The notes below the pieces were generated by a model. It worked only from the letters and a program-made list of their open reading frames with translations, was not told the origin of the DNA and searched no databases. From Amycolatopsis thailandensis (GTDB lineage: Bacteria; Actinomycetota; Actinomycetes; Mycobacteriales; Pseudonocardiaceae): a stretch of DNA of 64,000 bases. Below, piece by piece: positions 34,737 through 43,169 of this stretch. Where the stretch lies: the NCBI RefSeq assembly GCF_002234405.1, contig NZ_NMQT01000099.1:35175-99174 (forward strand), written 5' to 3'. Both the position numbers and the translations under genes were made by a program. Positions within the stretch are counted from its first letter, which is position 1, and each line of letters starts with the position of its first letter.

Positions 34737-34748
34737 TTGAGCGTTCAA
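34737..34748. promoter_or_regulatory. Small inverted repeat before LLM oxidoreductase
   Basis: TTGA-GCGT-TCAA lies 20 bp before the start codon, in a 60-bp intergenic space. Such dyads are common operators of MarR-type regulators, but it is short and could be chance. Confidence 0.3.
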
Positions 34749-34768
34749 CTACTTCAGGGGAGTTGGAC

Positions 34769-35827
34769 ATGGGTTACGAGATCCTGGGCACCCGGCACGA
34801 GCCGACCTTCGGGCTGGACACCTTCGGCGACGTCGAGAACGGCCCGGACGGCCAGCCGGTGAGCCAGGCCGAGGCCATCCGCCAGGTCGTGGCCGAGGGG
34901 GTGCTCGCCGACCAGGTGGGCATCGACTACTTCGGTGTCGGCGAACACCACCGCGCGGAGATGGCGGTGTCGTCGCCGGACGTCGTCCTGGCGGCTGTCG
35001 CCGGCCAGACCGAACGGATCCGGCTGGGCACGGCGGTGACCGTGCTCAGTTCGGACGACCCGGTGCGTGTCTACGAGCGGTTCGCCACGCTGGACGCCGT
35101 TTCCCGGGGGCGCGCCGAGGTCACGCTCGGCCGGGGCTCGTTCACCGAGTCGTTCCCGCTGTTCGGTTATTCGCTGGACGACTACGAGGCGCTCTTCGCC
35201 GAGAAGCTCGACCTGTTCACCCACCTGCAGGGCGAGAAGCCGGTCGACTGGTCGGGGACCGTCCGTCCCGCGCTGGAGGGCGCGCAGGCCTTCCCGGTCA
35301 CCGAATCGGGCAGCCTGCCCGCTTGGGTCGGTGTCGGCGGCACCCCGCAGTCGGTGGTCCGCGCGGCCGCGTACGGCCTGCCGCTGGTGATGGCGGTGAT
35401 CGGCGGATCGCCGGAGCGCTTCACCCCGCTGGCCGACCTGTACCGGCGCGCGCTGAAGGAGGCGGGACACCAGGAGCTGCCGATCTCCATGCACAGCCCC
35501 GGTCACATCGCCGAGACCGACGAACTCGCGATGGCCCAGCACTTCCCGCACCACCAGGCCGCCTTCGCCAAGATCGGCGCCGAACGGGGCTGGGGCCCGA
35601 TGTCCCGCGCCGACTACGACGCCATGGCCGGTCCGCGCGGCGCGCTGTTCGTCGGCTCTCCCGAGACCGTCGCGCGGAAGATCGCCTGGGCGATCCGGAC
35701 CCTCGGCCTGTCGCGATTCCAGCTCAAGTACAGCGTCGGCGCACTCGGGCACGAGCAGCGCGCGAACTCGATCCGGCTCTACGGCGAACAGGTCGTGCCG
35801 CGGGTCAAGGAGCTCCTGAAGGACTAG
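34769..35827 (+). CDS. Luciferase-like (LLM) flavin monooxygenase
   Basis: A 352-residue LLM protein. DYFGVGEHHRAEMAVSSPDV, RIRLGTAVTVLSSDDPVRVY and GRAEVTLGRGSFTESFPLFG are the family flavin loops; the pattern fits FMN-dependent alkanal monooxygenase relatives. ATG 34769 follows AGGGGAG with 6-nt spacing, so TTG 34763 is not needed. Ten bases separate it from the AraC gene, so both may be one transcript. Confidence 0.87.
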   Translation: MGYEILGTRHEPTFGLDTFGDVENGPDGQPVSQAEAIRQVVAEGVLADQVGIDYFGVGEHHRAEMAVSSPDVVLAAVAGQTERIRLGTAVTVLSSDDPVRVYERFATLDAVSRGRAEVTLGRGSFTESFPLFGYSLDDYEALFAEKLDLFTHLQGEKPVDWSGTVRPALEGAQAFPVTESGSLPAWVGVGGTPQSVVRAAAYGLPLVMAVIGGSPERFTPLADLYRRALKEAGHQELPISMHSPGHIAETDELAMAQHFPHHQAAFAKIGAERGWGPMSRADYDAMAGPRGALFVGSPETVARKIAWAIRTLGLSRFQLKYSVGALGHEQRANSIRLYGEQVVPRVKELLKD

Positions 35828-35836
35828 CCTCGAAGC

Positions 35837-36727
35837 GTGGTGTTCGACTCCGAGCGATTCGACCTTCAGCCGTACACCGGTTTCGACATGTCCCGCTATG
35901 TCCGGCGGACCTATTGCAGCTGGGAGGATTCCGGCTGGGAATCACTGCTCGTCCAGCGGTTCGACCACGTTCCCGTCGCCGAGGACATGCGGTTGCCCGC
36001 CGTCGCGGATCTTCATCTCGTCCTGCCGCTGTCAGGCAGGGCGGAGATGGAGACCCGCGGCGAAGGCCGGTGGAACCGTCATCAGTGGGAGCCGGGGCGG
36101 CTCGAACTCGCCGTTCCCGGCAGGCCGGTGCGGCGCCGGTACCGCGGCGACGAGTCGATGCGCAGCTTGCAGGTGCACCTCCCGGGCACCACCGTGGAGT
36201 CCGTCGCCGCCCGCCTGGGTGGCCGCGCGGTGGACCACGAGGCGATGGCGGCTTCCGTGGCCGGGGGAGACCCGCTGCTCGGCGAGCTCGTCCGGGCGGT
36301 CGGGAAGGCGGGGGAGAACGACGACCTGTACGCCGAATCCGCGGCCGCCTTCCTCACCGTGCATCTGCTCACCCGGCACGCGCGGAAGCCGCCTCCGCCG
36401 GACGCGGGGAAAGAGGACAACCGGGTCCGCGCGGCCGTGGCCCTGATGCGCGATCGGCTGGCGGATCCGCTCGGCCTGGCCGAAATCGCCGGGGAAGTGC
36501 ACCTGAGCGTGTATCACTTCATCCGGGTCTTCAAGGAGAAGACCGGCGAGACACCGCACCGGTTCCTCGCCAGGCTCAGGATCGAAGAGGCGCAGAGACT
36601 GCTGCGTCACACCGATCTCCCCATCGCCCGGATCGCGAGCAGATGCGGGTTCGCCACCCCCGGCGCCTTGTCGGCCGCCTTCCTGCGGCACACCGGAACG
36701 CGTCCATCCGGGTACCGCAATCCCTGA
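35837..36727 (+). CDS. AraC-family transcriptional regulator
   Basis: A 296-residue protein. An N-terminal cupin-like ligand domain (about 20-150) and two C-terminal HTHs: DPLGLAEIAGEVHLSVYHFI and LPIARIASRCGFATPGALSA, ending with the family's GTRPSGYR. GTG 35837 start. Likely regulates itself and the LLM gene in front of it. Confidence 0.9.
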   Translation: MVFDSERFDLQPYTGFDMSRYVRRTYCSWEDSGWESLLVQRFDHVPVAEDMRLPAVADLHLVLPLSGRAEMETRGEGRWNRHQWEPGRLELAVPGRPVRRRYRGDESMRSLQVHLPGTTVESVAARLGGRAVDHEAMAASVAGGDPLLGELVRAVGKAGENDDLYAESAAAFLTVHLLTRHARKPPPPDAGKEDNRVRAAVALMRDRLADPLGLAEIAGEVHLSVYHFIRVFKEKTGETPHRFLARLRIEEAQRLLRHTDLPIARIASRCGFATPGALSAAFLRHTGTRPSGYRNP

Positions 36728-36785
36728 CCACCGCACCGCAATCCGGCGCATGGTCGCCGGGGCCGCCTGTTCCTAGGGTGATCTC

Positions 36786-37250
36786 GTGAGTAGTTCTGGA
36801 ACGCAGTCGTACGACGTCACCGCCCAATCGACGGCACCGCCCGCCGCGGTGTGGGCACTGTTGCTCGACGCCCGGAGCTGGCCGTCCTGGTCGGGCGTCG
36901 GCTCCCTGGAAGTCGGTGCTTCACAGGGACTTTCCGCCGACGGACGCGACGGTGTCGGCGCGATCCGTGCCTTCCGTACCGGCAAGACGGTCACCAAGGA
37001 GCGGATCACCGCGCTCGACCCCGAACGCCGGTTCTCCTACGAGGGCGTGGACGTCCCGGTGATGGTCGATTACCAGGCCGCCGTCGAGCTGCGCGAGACA
37101 CCCGGCGGCGGGACCCGGATCCGTTGGCACGGAACGTATCGCGTCGGCCGGGGCAAGGCGTTGTTCTTCCGGTGGTACCTCGGCCGGTTCATGCGGGCCA
37201 TGGCGACCGGGCTCGCCGAGCACGCCGGCGGCCCGGCCCGGAGACCATGA
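36786..37250 (+). CDS. SRPBCC (START-like) family protein
   Basis: A 154-residue polyketide-cyclase/Bet v1-like fold: AVWALLLDARSWPSWSGVGS near the N-terminus and a C-terminal long helix (RWYLGRFMRAMATGLAEHAG). The domain binds hydrophobic ligands in a deep pocket. Start GTG 36786. Convergent with the M64 peptidase gene. Substrate unknown. Confidence 0.85.
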   Translation: MSSSGTQSYDVTAQSTAPPAAVWALLLDARSWPSWSGVGSLEVGASQGLSADGRDGVGAIRAFRTGKTVTKERITALDPERRFSYEGVDVPVMVDYQAAVELRETPGGGTRIRWHGTYRVGRGKALFFRWYLGRFMRAMATGLAEHAGGPARRP

Positions 37251-37257
37251 CGCCGGA

Positions 37258-38220
37258 TCAGTGCCGAGCGGCGGCTTCCCGGTGGAAGCCCGCGATCATC
37301 GCCTCGGTACTCGGCGGGTTGAAGGGCTGCCCGAGCGTGCGCATGAGCGAGTTCACGCTGGGGCGGTACATCCCGGTCTTGCAGTAGCGGGACCCTTCGA
37401 AGGCGCCGACCGTGCCGCCGTCGGGCGACGGCTTGCCGAGCCAGCTGTACCACTTGGCGCGGCGATCCTTCATCTGCTGGGCCGTGAGCGCGGACGCGTT
37501 GGGCTCACGCGGTTCCCGGGTTTCGCACGTGCCGTAGTCGTACTCGTCGGCCAGCCCGCCGATGGAGTGCCCGAGTTCGTGGGCGACGATCTGGCTGGCC
37601 TGGATGTTGCCTCCCGAAGAGGTCGCGACACCGCCGCCCGCCCCGCCGTATTTGGTGGTGTTGGCGAGCATGATGACCTGATCGACGTCCGGCGCGGCGG
37701 CGGCGTACTGATTCGCCTTGGTTTCGTTGACGCACAACAGCCGCTCGATCCCGCCGCACCAGAAGTACGAGCCCAGCGCGGTGTTGCGCCGCACCCCCTG
37801 GGTCGGATCGTTGGTGATGCCGGACTGCGGGGAGACGACGTCGACCTGCCAGAGGTTGAACTGCTTGCGGTAGCTCTTGTACGGCTCGATGGCGAACAGC
37901 GCCGCGATGCTGGAGCGGACGTGCTGCGAGTACGTGCCCAGCTGCGAGGAGGTGTAGCCGTCACCGACGAAGACCAGGTCGAAGGTGGTCTCGCTGGGGC
38001 CGTTGGTCTCGATCGGGGTCACCGCGGCGGCGTTCGCGATCGACTGTGGGGCGGCGGTGCGGTCCGAGGAGGGCCGGGTGACGTCCACCCGGGTGATGGT
38101 CCCTCCGGGTTCGAAGGCCTCCATCGACGTCGTGAACCGGGGGGCCGCCGACGCCGTCGCGGGGGTGAACCCGGCGACGAGGATGGCTGTCAGCGCGACC
38201 ATGAGACAGGCACGTCGCAT
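37258..38220 (-). CDS. Secreted M64-family metallopeptidase
   Basis: A 320-residue protein with a signal peptide (about 1-26). Zinc site HELGHSIGGLADEYDYG (214-230): His214, Glu215, His218 and the Asp225/Glu226 pair typical of M64 (IgA peptidase family). FDLVFVGDGYTSSQLG is the conserved N-terminal M64 strand. AAGGAG precedes ATG 38220; the upstream extension is not used. Divergent from a LysR gene. Confidence 0.9.
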   Translation of the reverse strand: MRRACLMVALTAILVAGFTPATASAAPRFTTSMEAFEPGGTITRVDVTRPSSDRTAAPQSIANAAAVTPIETNGPSETTFDLVFVGDGYTSSQLGTYSQHVRSSIAALFAIEPYKSYRKQFNLWQVDVVSPQSGITNDPTQGVRRNTALGSYFWCGGIERLLCVNETKANQYAAAAPDVDQVIMLANTTKYGGAGGGVATSSGGNIQASQIVAHELGHSIGGLADEYDYGTCETREPREPNASALTAQQMKDRRAKWYSWLGKPSPDGGTVGAFEGSRYCKTGMYRPSVNSLMRTLGQPFNPPSTEAMIAGFHREAAARH

Positions 38221-38322
38221 GTGTACTCCTTGCGGGGATGGGGAGAAAGGGGAGGAGTACGAAAAACGATCCCGACTTTCGACGGCTTCCGGCACATCCC
38301 AAACAGCCATAAGGTCCGCGTG

Positions 38323-39291
38323 ATGGACGTCGAGTTACGTCACCTGCGAGTGGTGTGCGCCGTGGCCGACGCGGGCAGCATCACGCGCGCGGCGATCGGG
38401 ATCGGCAGCTCCCAGCCCGCGCTGACCGCCGCCGTGCAACGGATCGAGCGCGCGTTCGGCGGGGCCTTGTTCGTGCGCGGCCGGGACGGGGTCTTTCCGA
38501 CGGCGTTCGGTGAATGCGTGCTCGTCCGCGCGCGGGCCGTCCTCGCCGCGGCGGACACGATGCACCGGGACGCGGCCCGCTGGCTGGCGGACGGGGAGGA
38601 ACGTCCTGTCGCGCTGGGTGGGATCGGCGGTTCGATGGTCGTCGAGCTGGCCGACCGGCTCGGTGATTCCGGGCGGGGGCAAGCGGTTTCGGTGACCACC
38701 GAGTTCTCGCCGTTGCGGCTGCTGGATCTCGTCGTGGGCGGGCAACTCGACGCCGCCGTCGTCGCCGACTACCCCGGTCACGCCCTGCCGTCGGCCCCGG
38801 GGGTGATGTCGCGGCCGCTGGCCACGCAACCGGTGTTCGTGGCGATCGCCGCGGATCATCCGGCCGCCGCCCGCGCCGAGATCGAGCTGGCCGATCTCGC
38901 CGGGGAACGGTGGGTGCTCGGGCCGTCCGACGGGGCCGGCTGGCCGGAGTGTTTCGAGGAAGCTTGCGCGCGGGCGGGATTCCGGCCACAGGTCGCGCAC
39001 CGGAGCACGGAACTCCGGCCGCTGCAACGCCTGATCGCCGCGGGCCGGGCGATTTCCCCTTGCCAGGTCACCTTTCCCGCTTCACCCGGGATCACGATCC
39101 GTTCCCTCGCCGGGGATCCGTTGTGGATGCGGTACCTGATCGCCTGGAGCACCGAAGGAGCCTTCGGCGGGCACAGCGACGCTCTGATCGCCGCGGCCGA
39201 GGCGGCCTACCGGTCCGACACCGACAGCAGTCACGCCTACCGCCGCTGGCTCGCGCGCCGGGAGGAACCCGCCCGGCGTGCCATCGGGTGA
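38323..39291 (+). CDS. LysR-family transcriptional regulator
   Basis: A 322-residue LTTR. HTH at about 5-62 (LRVVCAVADAGSITRAAIGI, then SSQPALTAAVQRIERAFGG), followed by a periplasmic-binding-protein-like ligand domain. ATG 38323 is used; GTG 38320 is possible. Divergent from the M64 peptidase, which is a candidate target. Confidence 0.9.
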   Translation: MDVELRHLRVVCAVADAGSITRAAIGIGSSQPALTAAVQRIERAFGGALFVRGRDGVFPTAFGECVLVRARAVLAAADTMHRDAARWLADGEERPVALGGIGGSMVVELADRLGDSGRGQAVSVTTEFSPLRLLDLVVGGQLDAAVVADYPGHALPSAPGVMSRPLATQPVFVAIAADHPAAARAEIELADLAGERWVLGPSDGAGWPECFEEACARAGFRPQVAHRSTELRPLQRLIAAGRAISPCQVTFPASPGITIRSLAGDPLWMRYLIAWSTEGAFGGHSDALIAAAEAAYRSDTDSSHAYRRWLARREEPARRAIG

Positions 39292-39364
39292 CACCTGGTC
39301 GGGGAATTCCCCTTGTCGGGGCGGTGGTCCTAGCCTCGGAACCCCACCGACGAAGGGTAAGAAA

Positions 39365-40117
39365 TTGCGTCTGCGCGCCCTGCTGGCCGCTGCTGTCCTG
39401 ACCATCACCACCGCTCCGGCCGCGCTCGCCGCGCCGGACGTCGCCCACGGCACCGACGTGCCACCAGGGCAATTCGGGTTCGTCGCGAAGATCGCGATGA
39501 CGAAGATCCCCCGCCCGGACGGTTCGACCTACGGCAGTTTCTGCACGGGAGCGCTGATCGCGCCGAGCTGGATCATCACCACCGGACACTGCTTCCACGA
39601 CGCGCACCGCAAGCGGGTCTCGGGCAAGGTGCCGTATCCGACGACGGTGACGTTGGGGCTGGTCGACGAGGCGACCGAATCAGGCGTGGCCCGTAAGGCG
39701 ACCGAAGTACGGCAGGCGAAGGAAAACGACGTCGCCCTGATCAGACTCGACACCCCGGTGACCACGGTTTCCCCGCTGACGGTGAACCGGGCGGTCCCGC
39801 AGATCGGCCTGCACCTGACCTTGGCGGGCTGGGGAAGCCTGACCGCCACGAATCCCGCTCCGGCGACACGGATGCAGCAAGGAACCGTGCAGGTGGCGAC
39901 GGTGGCCCCGACGACGGTGGGCGTCCGCGGCGCGGCGCCGTCGATCACGACCAGCGCCTGCACGTACGACTCGGGCGCGCCGTACTTCGTCCCCGGCGGC
40001 AAGAGCGGCGCGCTGGTGTCCCTGGAGGCCACCGGACCGGACTGCCCGCACGCCGGGGTCGAGACGACGTCCCGCGCGGACGTCATCGCGGACTGGATCG
40101 TCACCCAAACGGGGTAG
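39365..40117 (+). CDS. Secreted trypsin-like serine protease
   Basis: A 250-residue S1A protease. Signal peptide to about 22. Catalytic triad His75 (ITTGHCF), Asp122 (ENDVALIRL) and Ser203 (YDSGAP). The GD before the Ser is YD, a conservative oddity. TTG 39365 is used as start: GAAGGG lies upstream, and the longer frame would place residues before the signal sequence. Presumably cleaved to a mature secreted enzyme. Confidence 0.88.
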   Translation: MRLRALLAAAVLTITTAPAALAAPDVAHGTDVPPGQFGFVAKIAMTKIPRPDGSTYGSFCTGALIAPSWIITTGHCFHDAHRKRVSGKVPYPTTVTLGLVDEATESGVARKATEVRQAKENDVALIRLDTPVTTVSPLTVNRAVPQIGLHLTLAGWGSLTATNPAPATRMQQGTVQVATVAPTTVGVRGAAPSITTSACTYDSGAPYFVPGGKSGALVSLEATGPDCPHAGVETTSRADVIADWIVTQTG

Positions 40118-40173
40118 TGCTCCGTTTCGGCCGGTCACGGGGCGGGTAGTGGCGTGGGCAAGGAGGTACAGCG

Positions 40174-40404
40174 ATGACGAGTGTTCGAATGACCGCGCCT
40201 CCGGCGCCGCCGGACCCCATGCCGCCGGATCCCGGGGTGCCCGAGCCCGGGATCCCCGAGCCGGTGCCGGATCCGGGCAGGCCCGAGCCGGTGCCGGACC
40301 CCGGGGTACCCGAGCGGGTCCCCGATCCGGGACCGGATCGCCCGTTGCCGGAACCCGAAAGCCCGCCGGAAGGCCAGCCTGGGCCGGCCGGGCTCAGAGG
40401 GTGA
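40174..40404 (+). CDS. Proline-rich small protein
   Basis: A 76-residue protein dominated by PDPG/PEP repeats (for example PEPVPDPGRPEPVPDPGVPE). An excellent Shine-Dalgarno (AAGGAGG at 40160-40166) supports translation despite the low-complexity sequence. It is convergent with, and overlaps by 11 bp, a tiny membrane protein gene. No signal peptide; function unknown. Confidence 0.6.
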   Translation: MTSVRMTAPPAPPDPMPPDPGVPEPGIPEPVPDPGRPEPVPDPGVPERVPDPGPDRPLPEPESPPEGQPGPAGLRG

Positions 40405-40525
40405 ACGCGAGCCAGAGCGCGAACCAGGCGCAGGCCGCGATCGCGACGACGACCGCGAAAACCCGCAGGCCGGCGGTGGCGATCCGGAGCGACGCCGTCT
40501 CGTGGTGCTGTCGGTGATTCCCCAT
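40394..40525 (-). CDS. 43-residue membrane protein
   Basis: A short ORF: a His-rich cytoplasmic start (MGNHRQHHETA), then one long hydrophobic helix (LRVFAVVVAIAACAWFALWL and following). A consensus Shine-Dalgarno AAAGGAGG lies 9 nt before the ATG at 40525, making this likely a real gene. It follows the TrmB/LuxR-type regulator gene, separated by a strong hairpin. Confidence 0.7.
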   Translation of the reverse strand: MGNHRQHHETASLRIATAGLRVFAVVVAIAACAWFALWLAFTL

Positions 40526-40625
40526 GATGCCGCCCTCCTTTCAAGATCACCTTCCGCTCTCCGCGCGTTCGGCGCAGCGGGGATGGTCTGTCAGGGTGAC
40601 CCCATCCGGGTGAGGGCAGCCCGCA

Positions 40626-40682
40626 TTTCGTCCTCTGGATGCGGTGGTTCGTATCGCGGACGACCGCATCCAGAGGACGAAA
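40626..40682. terminator. Strong hairpin between regulator gene and small membrane protein
   Basis: A perfect 20-bp stem (40626-40645 with 40663-40682) and a 17-nt loop begins 17 bp after the stop of the regulator gene on the minus strand. One mismatch further out the arms pair again. Reads as a transcription terminator; it is longer than needed for that and may belong to the hairpin elements seen at 46.6 and 51.7 kb. Confidence 0.7.
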
Positions 40683-40698
40683 CGCGTGGCTCGGCCGG

Positions 40699-41697
40699 TC
40701 AGAGCCAGCCGTGGTGGGCGGCGAAGACCCCCAGCTGGAACCGGCTGGAGACACCCGCGCGGTCCATCAGGGTTTCGAGATAGCGGAACAGGGTGCGCCT
40801 GCTGACGCCGAGTTCGGCGGCGATTTCGTCGTCCTTGCGCCCGGCGGCGAGCAGGATCAGCAGCTCACGTTCGATCGGCCGGATCGGCTGCTCGGCCGTC
40901 CGTCCCCGCTGGTCGAGCGGAAGCGCCGCCGCCCAGGTGGTTTCGAACAGGCCCTCCAGCGCGGAGAAGAGACTGCACGGCCGCACGATCACGATGGACT
41001 GGTTGCGGTCGGCCTCGCGGATGGTCAGCGCGATGGTGGCCGCCCGGTCGTCGAAAAGCGTCAGTTTCACCGGGAGCTCGGGCAGCAGCCGTGCCTGCTC
41101 GCCCGCGCGCAGGCACGGCAGGATGTTCGCGGTGAGGTAGCCGGGATCGCCCAGTGAAGCTCCACTGTAGACACAGCGATAGGTGATCCCGCGCCGCAAC
41201 TGCTCCTCCTCCAGGAGGTTGCGGCGGCCGCCGGTGAAGTAAGGCGGGGAATCGAGGCGGCGCACCTGTCTTCGCACCAGGGTCGCGAGGTGCTGAAGCC
41301 GGGGGAGGATCGCGTCGCCGGTGACCACTTCGAGCAGGTCCTGCGCGTGCGGCATTCCCGAATGCGCCCGCCGGAACGCGCGGTACGCGGTCTGGACCGC
41401 GAGCCGCGCGTCGTGCAGTTCGGCCTGCCGTCTCGTGGTCAGCGCGGCGAGCGCCTCACCGGGGTTCGCGGGGACGAACTCGGCTCCGTCCACTCCGGAC
41501 GACACCGCCAGCCCCGCGTCCGCCAGTTCCTTCAATGCCAGATGGACGGTCTCCGCGTCGTCCTCCCGCCAGGCCAGTTCCCCGGCCGTCACAGGCGCGT
41601 TTTCGAGCATCCGGCGGTAGATCCGGGCGGCGGTCTCCCCGAGGCCCAGCCTGAGCAGTTGCGCGCCGAGCTCGTCGGGGAGACTCACCGGTGTCAC
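40699..41697 (-). CDS. TrmB-like/LuxR-HTH regulator (paralogue 1)
   Basis: A 332-residue protein. An N-terminal winged-helix like TrmB (about 15-70, GLGETAARIYRRMLENAPVT), a middle phospholipase D-like or sensor domain, and a C-terminal LuxR-type HTH (LILLAAGRKDDEIAAELGVS, then RRTLFRYLETL). Ends with a FQLGVFAAHHGWL tail that is shared with the gene at 62592 (FQLGAQASRQGWL). The gene sits next to a trypsin-like protease gene, 4 bp after its own start; ligand unknown. Confidence 0.82.
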   Translation of the reverse strand: MTPVSLPDELGAQLLRLGLGETAARIYRRMLENAPVTAGELAWREDDAETVHLALKELADAGLAVSSGVDGAEFVPANPGEALAALTTRRQAELHDARLAVQTAYRAFRRAHSGMPHAQDLLEVVTGDAILPRLQHLATLVRRQVRRLDSPPYFTGGRRNLLEEEQLRRGITYRCVYSGASLGDPGYLTANILPCLRAGEQARLLPELPVKLTLFDDRAATIALTIREADRNQSIVIVRPCSLFSALEGLFETTWAAALPLDQRGRTAEQPIRPIERELLILLAAGRKDDEIAAELGVSRRTLFRYLETLMDRAGVSSRFQLGVFAAHHGWL

Positions 41698-41700
41698 GAC

Positions 41701-42354
41701 CTAGACGCCCGACGTGTCGCGGATCCAGGTGCGGTTCGCCGAGATGGCGGTGTGCGTCGAGCTGTCCACCTTGTTGCCCGCGATGTGCACGCCGACCTGC
41801 TTGCCGCCGACGAAGACCGGTCCGCCCGAGTCACCGCCGTTGGTCAGGCCGTCGCCCCGGCGCGCCTTGATCAGTCCACTCCCGACACTGCTCACCTTCA
41901 TCTGGGTGACCTTCAGGTACCGCTGGAGGTCACCGTCTTCGTTGTAGCCCCAGCCATAGACGTATTCGGTGTCGCCGGCCGAGACGGAAGTGCCCAGTGA
42001 CGCGTAGGTCGTGCTGACCGAACGGTCGAGCCGTAGCAAAGCGATGTCGGCGCCGCTGGAGGGGGTGTAGATGGCGGACGCCACGGCGTAGGTCCCGGCC
42101 TGGTGGTCGACGTCTCCGACACGGACCGAATACTTGGCGCCGGGTTCGTCGATGCAGTGCTGGGCCGTGAGTACCCAGCGGGCGCCGATGATCGAACCGG
42201 AGCACCACTGCTCACCGTTCTGCTCGATCATGGCGGCCCACGGACCGGACTGGGCGTATCCGCCGTCGATGATGGGGGCCGCGCCGGCGGCGGGGGTGAC
42301 CGTCACGAGCCCGGCCGCGCACAGCAGTGCGGTGAAGAGACCTCGGATGCGCAT
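41701..42354 (-). CDS. Secreted trypsin-like serine protease
   Basis: A 217-residue S1A protease. Signal peptide to about 26; activation-like N-terminus IIDGGYAQ at 28. Triad His66 (LTAQHCI), Asp103 (GADIALLRL) and Ser176 (GGDSGGPV). GGAAGG precedes ATG 42354; the longer frame is not used. Very short propeptide, as in streptogrisin-unlike small trypsins. Confidence 0.9.
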   Translation of the reverse strand: MRIRGLFTALLCAAGLVTVTPAAGAAPIIDGGYAQSGPWAAMIEQNGEQWCSGSIIGARWVLTAQHCIDEPGAKYSVRVGDVDHQAGTYAVASAIYTPSSGADIALLRLDRSVSTTYASLGTSVSAGDTEYVYGWGYNEDGDLQRYLKVTQMKVSSVGSGLIKARRGDGLTNGGDSGGPVFVGGKQVGVHIAGNKVDSSTHTAISANRTWIRDTSGV

Positions 42355-42612
42355 GGTGCCTTCCAATGCAGGGGAAACACAGAGGAGAAAGAGGAAAACG
42401 ACGGCGCGCCTTTGACCACGGCGGGATCGCCAGGGGTCACCTGGCCGGATCCGGTGCGGTTTTCCCATGCTAGGCAAGCGGATACGGCGGTTGATAGCGA
42501 CTAAAGACGGGAGAAGGCGGCGCGGGGCGGCAGGGCACCCGGAGTATCGGCACGGTAGTGCCGTTGGCACCGATGTGTCACGGACGGACCGGTGCCGAGC
42601 ACGAACAGACGC

Positions 42613-42972
42613 CTAAACGCGGGTCTTTCGCTTCCTGGACGGCTTCGGGTCGAGCAGTTCTTCGGCGAGGAGGATCGCCCGATCCGACAGCGTGACGGAC
42701 AGCCGTTCCACCGAATCGCCGATCCGGCCCGCTTCCCGGCGCACGCCCTCGCCCACGGGTTCGCTGTGCCGATCGGCCAGACCCGCGAGCCTGCTCCCGG
42801 AGACCACGACCAGATCGGCGAGGCGTTCACCCAGTTCGGTCAGCCGGTTCGCCGTCCTGCCCGCCCGCCGGGCCACCAGGTCTTCGGTCTCCCGGCGCAA
42901 CTCCCGGACCGCGGACCTCGACTCGGTCGTCGTCCCGATGAGTGCGGACTTCAAGGTTTTCGTCACGTCCAT
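42613..42972 (-). CDS. Helical hypothetical protein
   Basis: A 119-residue all-helical protein with heptad-like pattern (LRRETEDLVARRAGRTANRL, RLAGLADRHSEPVGEG) and a basic C-terminus (KPSRKRKTRV). Acidic/basic amphipathic helices resemble phasin-type or nucleoid-associated proteins but no family is certain. The 258 bp before it toward 42354 hold only small dyads such as CGGCAC-GGTA-GTGCCG near 42555. Confidence 0.6.
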   Translation of the reverse strand: MDVTKTLKSALIGTTTESRSAVRELRRETEDLVARRAGRTANRLTELGERLADLVVVSGSRLAGLADRHSEPVGEGVRREAGRIGDSVERLSVTLSDRAILLAEELLDPKPSRKRKTRV

Positions 42973-43169
42973 CAGGAATCGACCTCCGCGCGGCTCGGCT
43001 GCATTTGAGTGTACGGCTGTACACCGAACTGCGGAATAGGCGTCATGTCAGTCCAGGGCAAGTCGCAAAATTTCTGAAACATGTCAACTTCTTGCATTTC
43101 GTCACCGGGTTGTTGCATGCTCGTAAAGCTCTGGCTCCCTCCCCGCTGTCTCAAGGAAGAGAAGACGCC

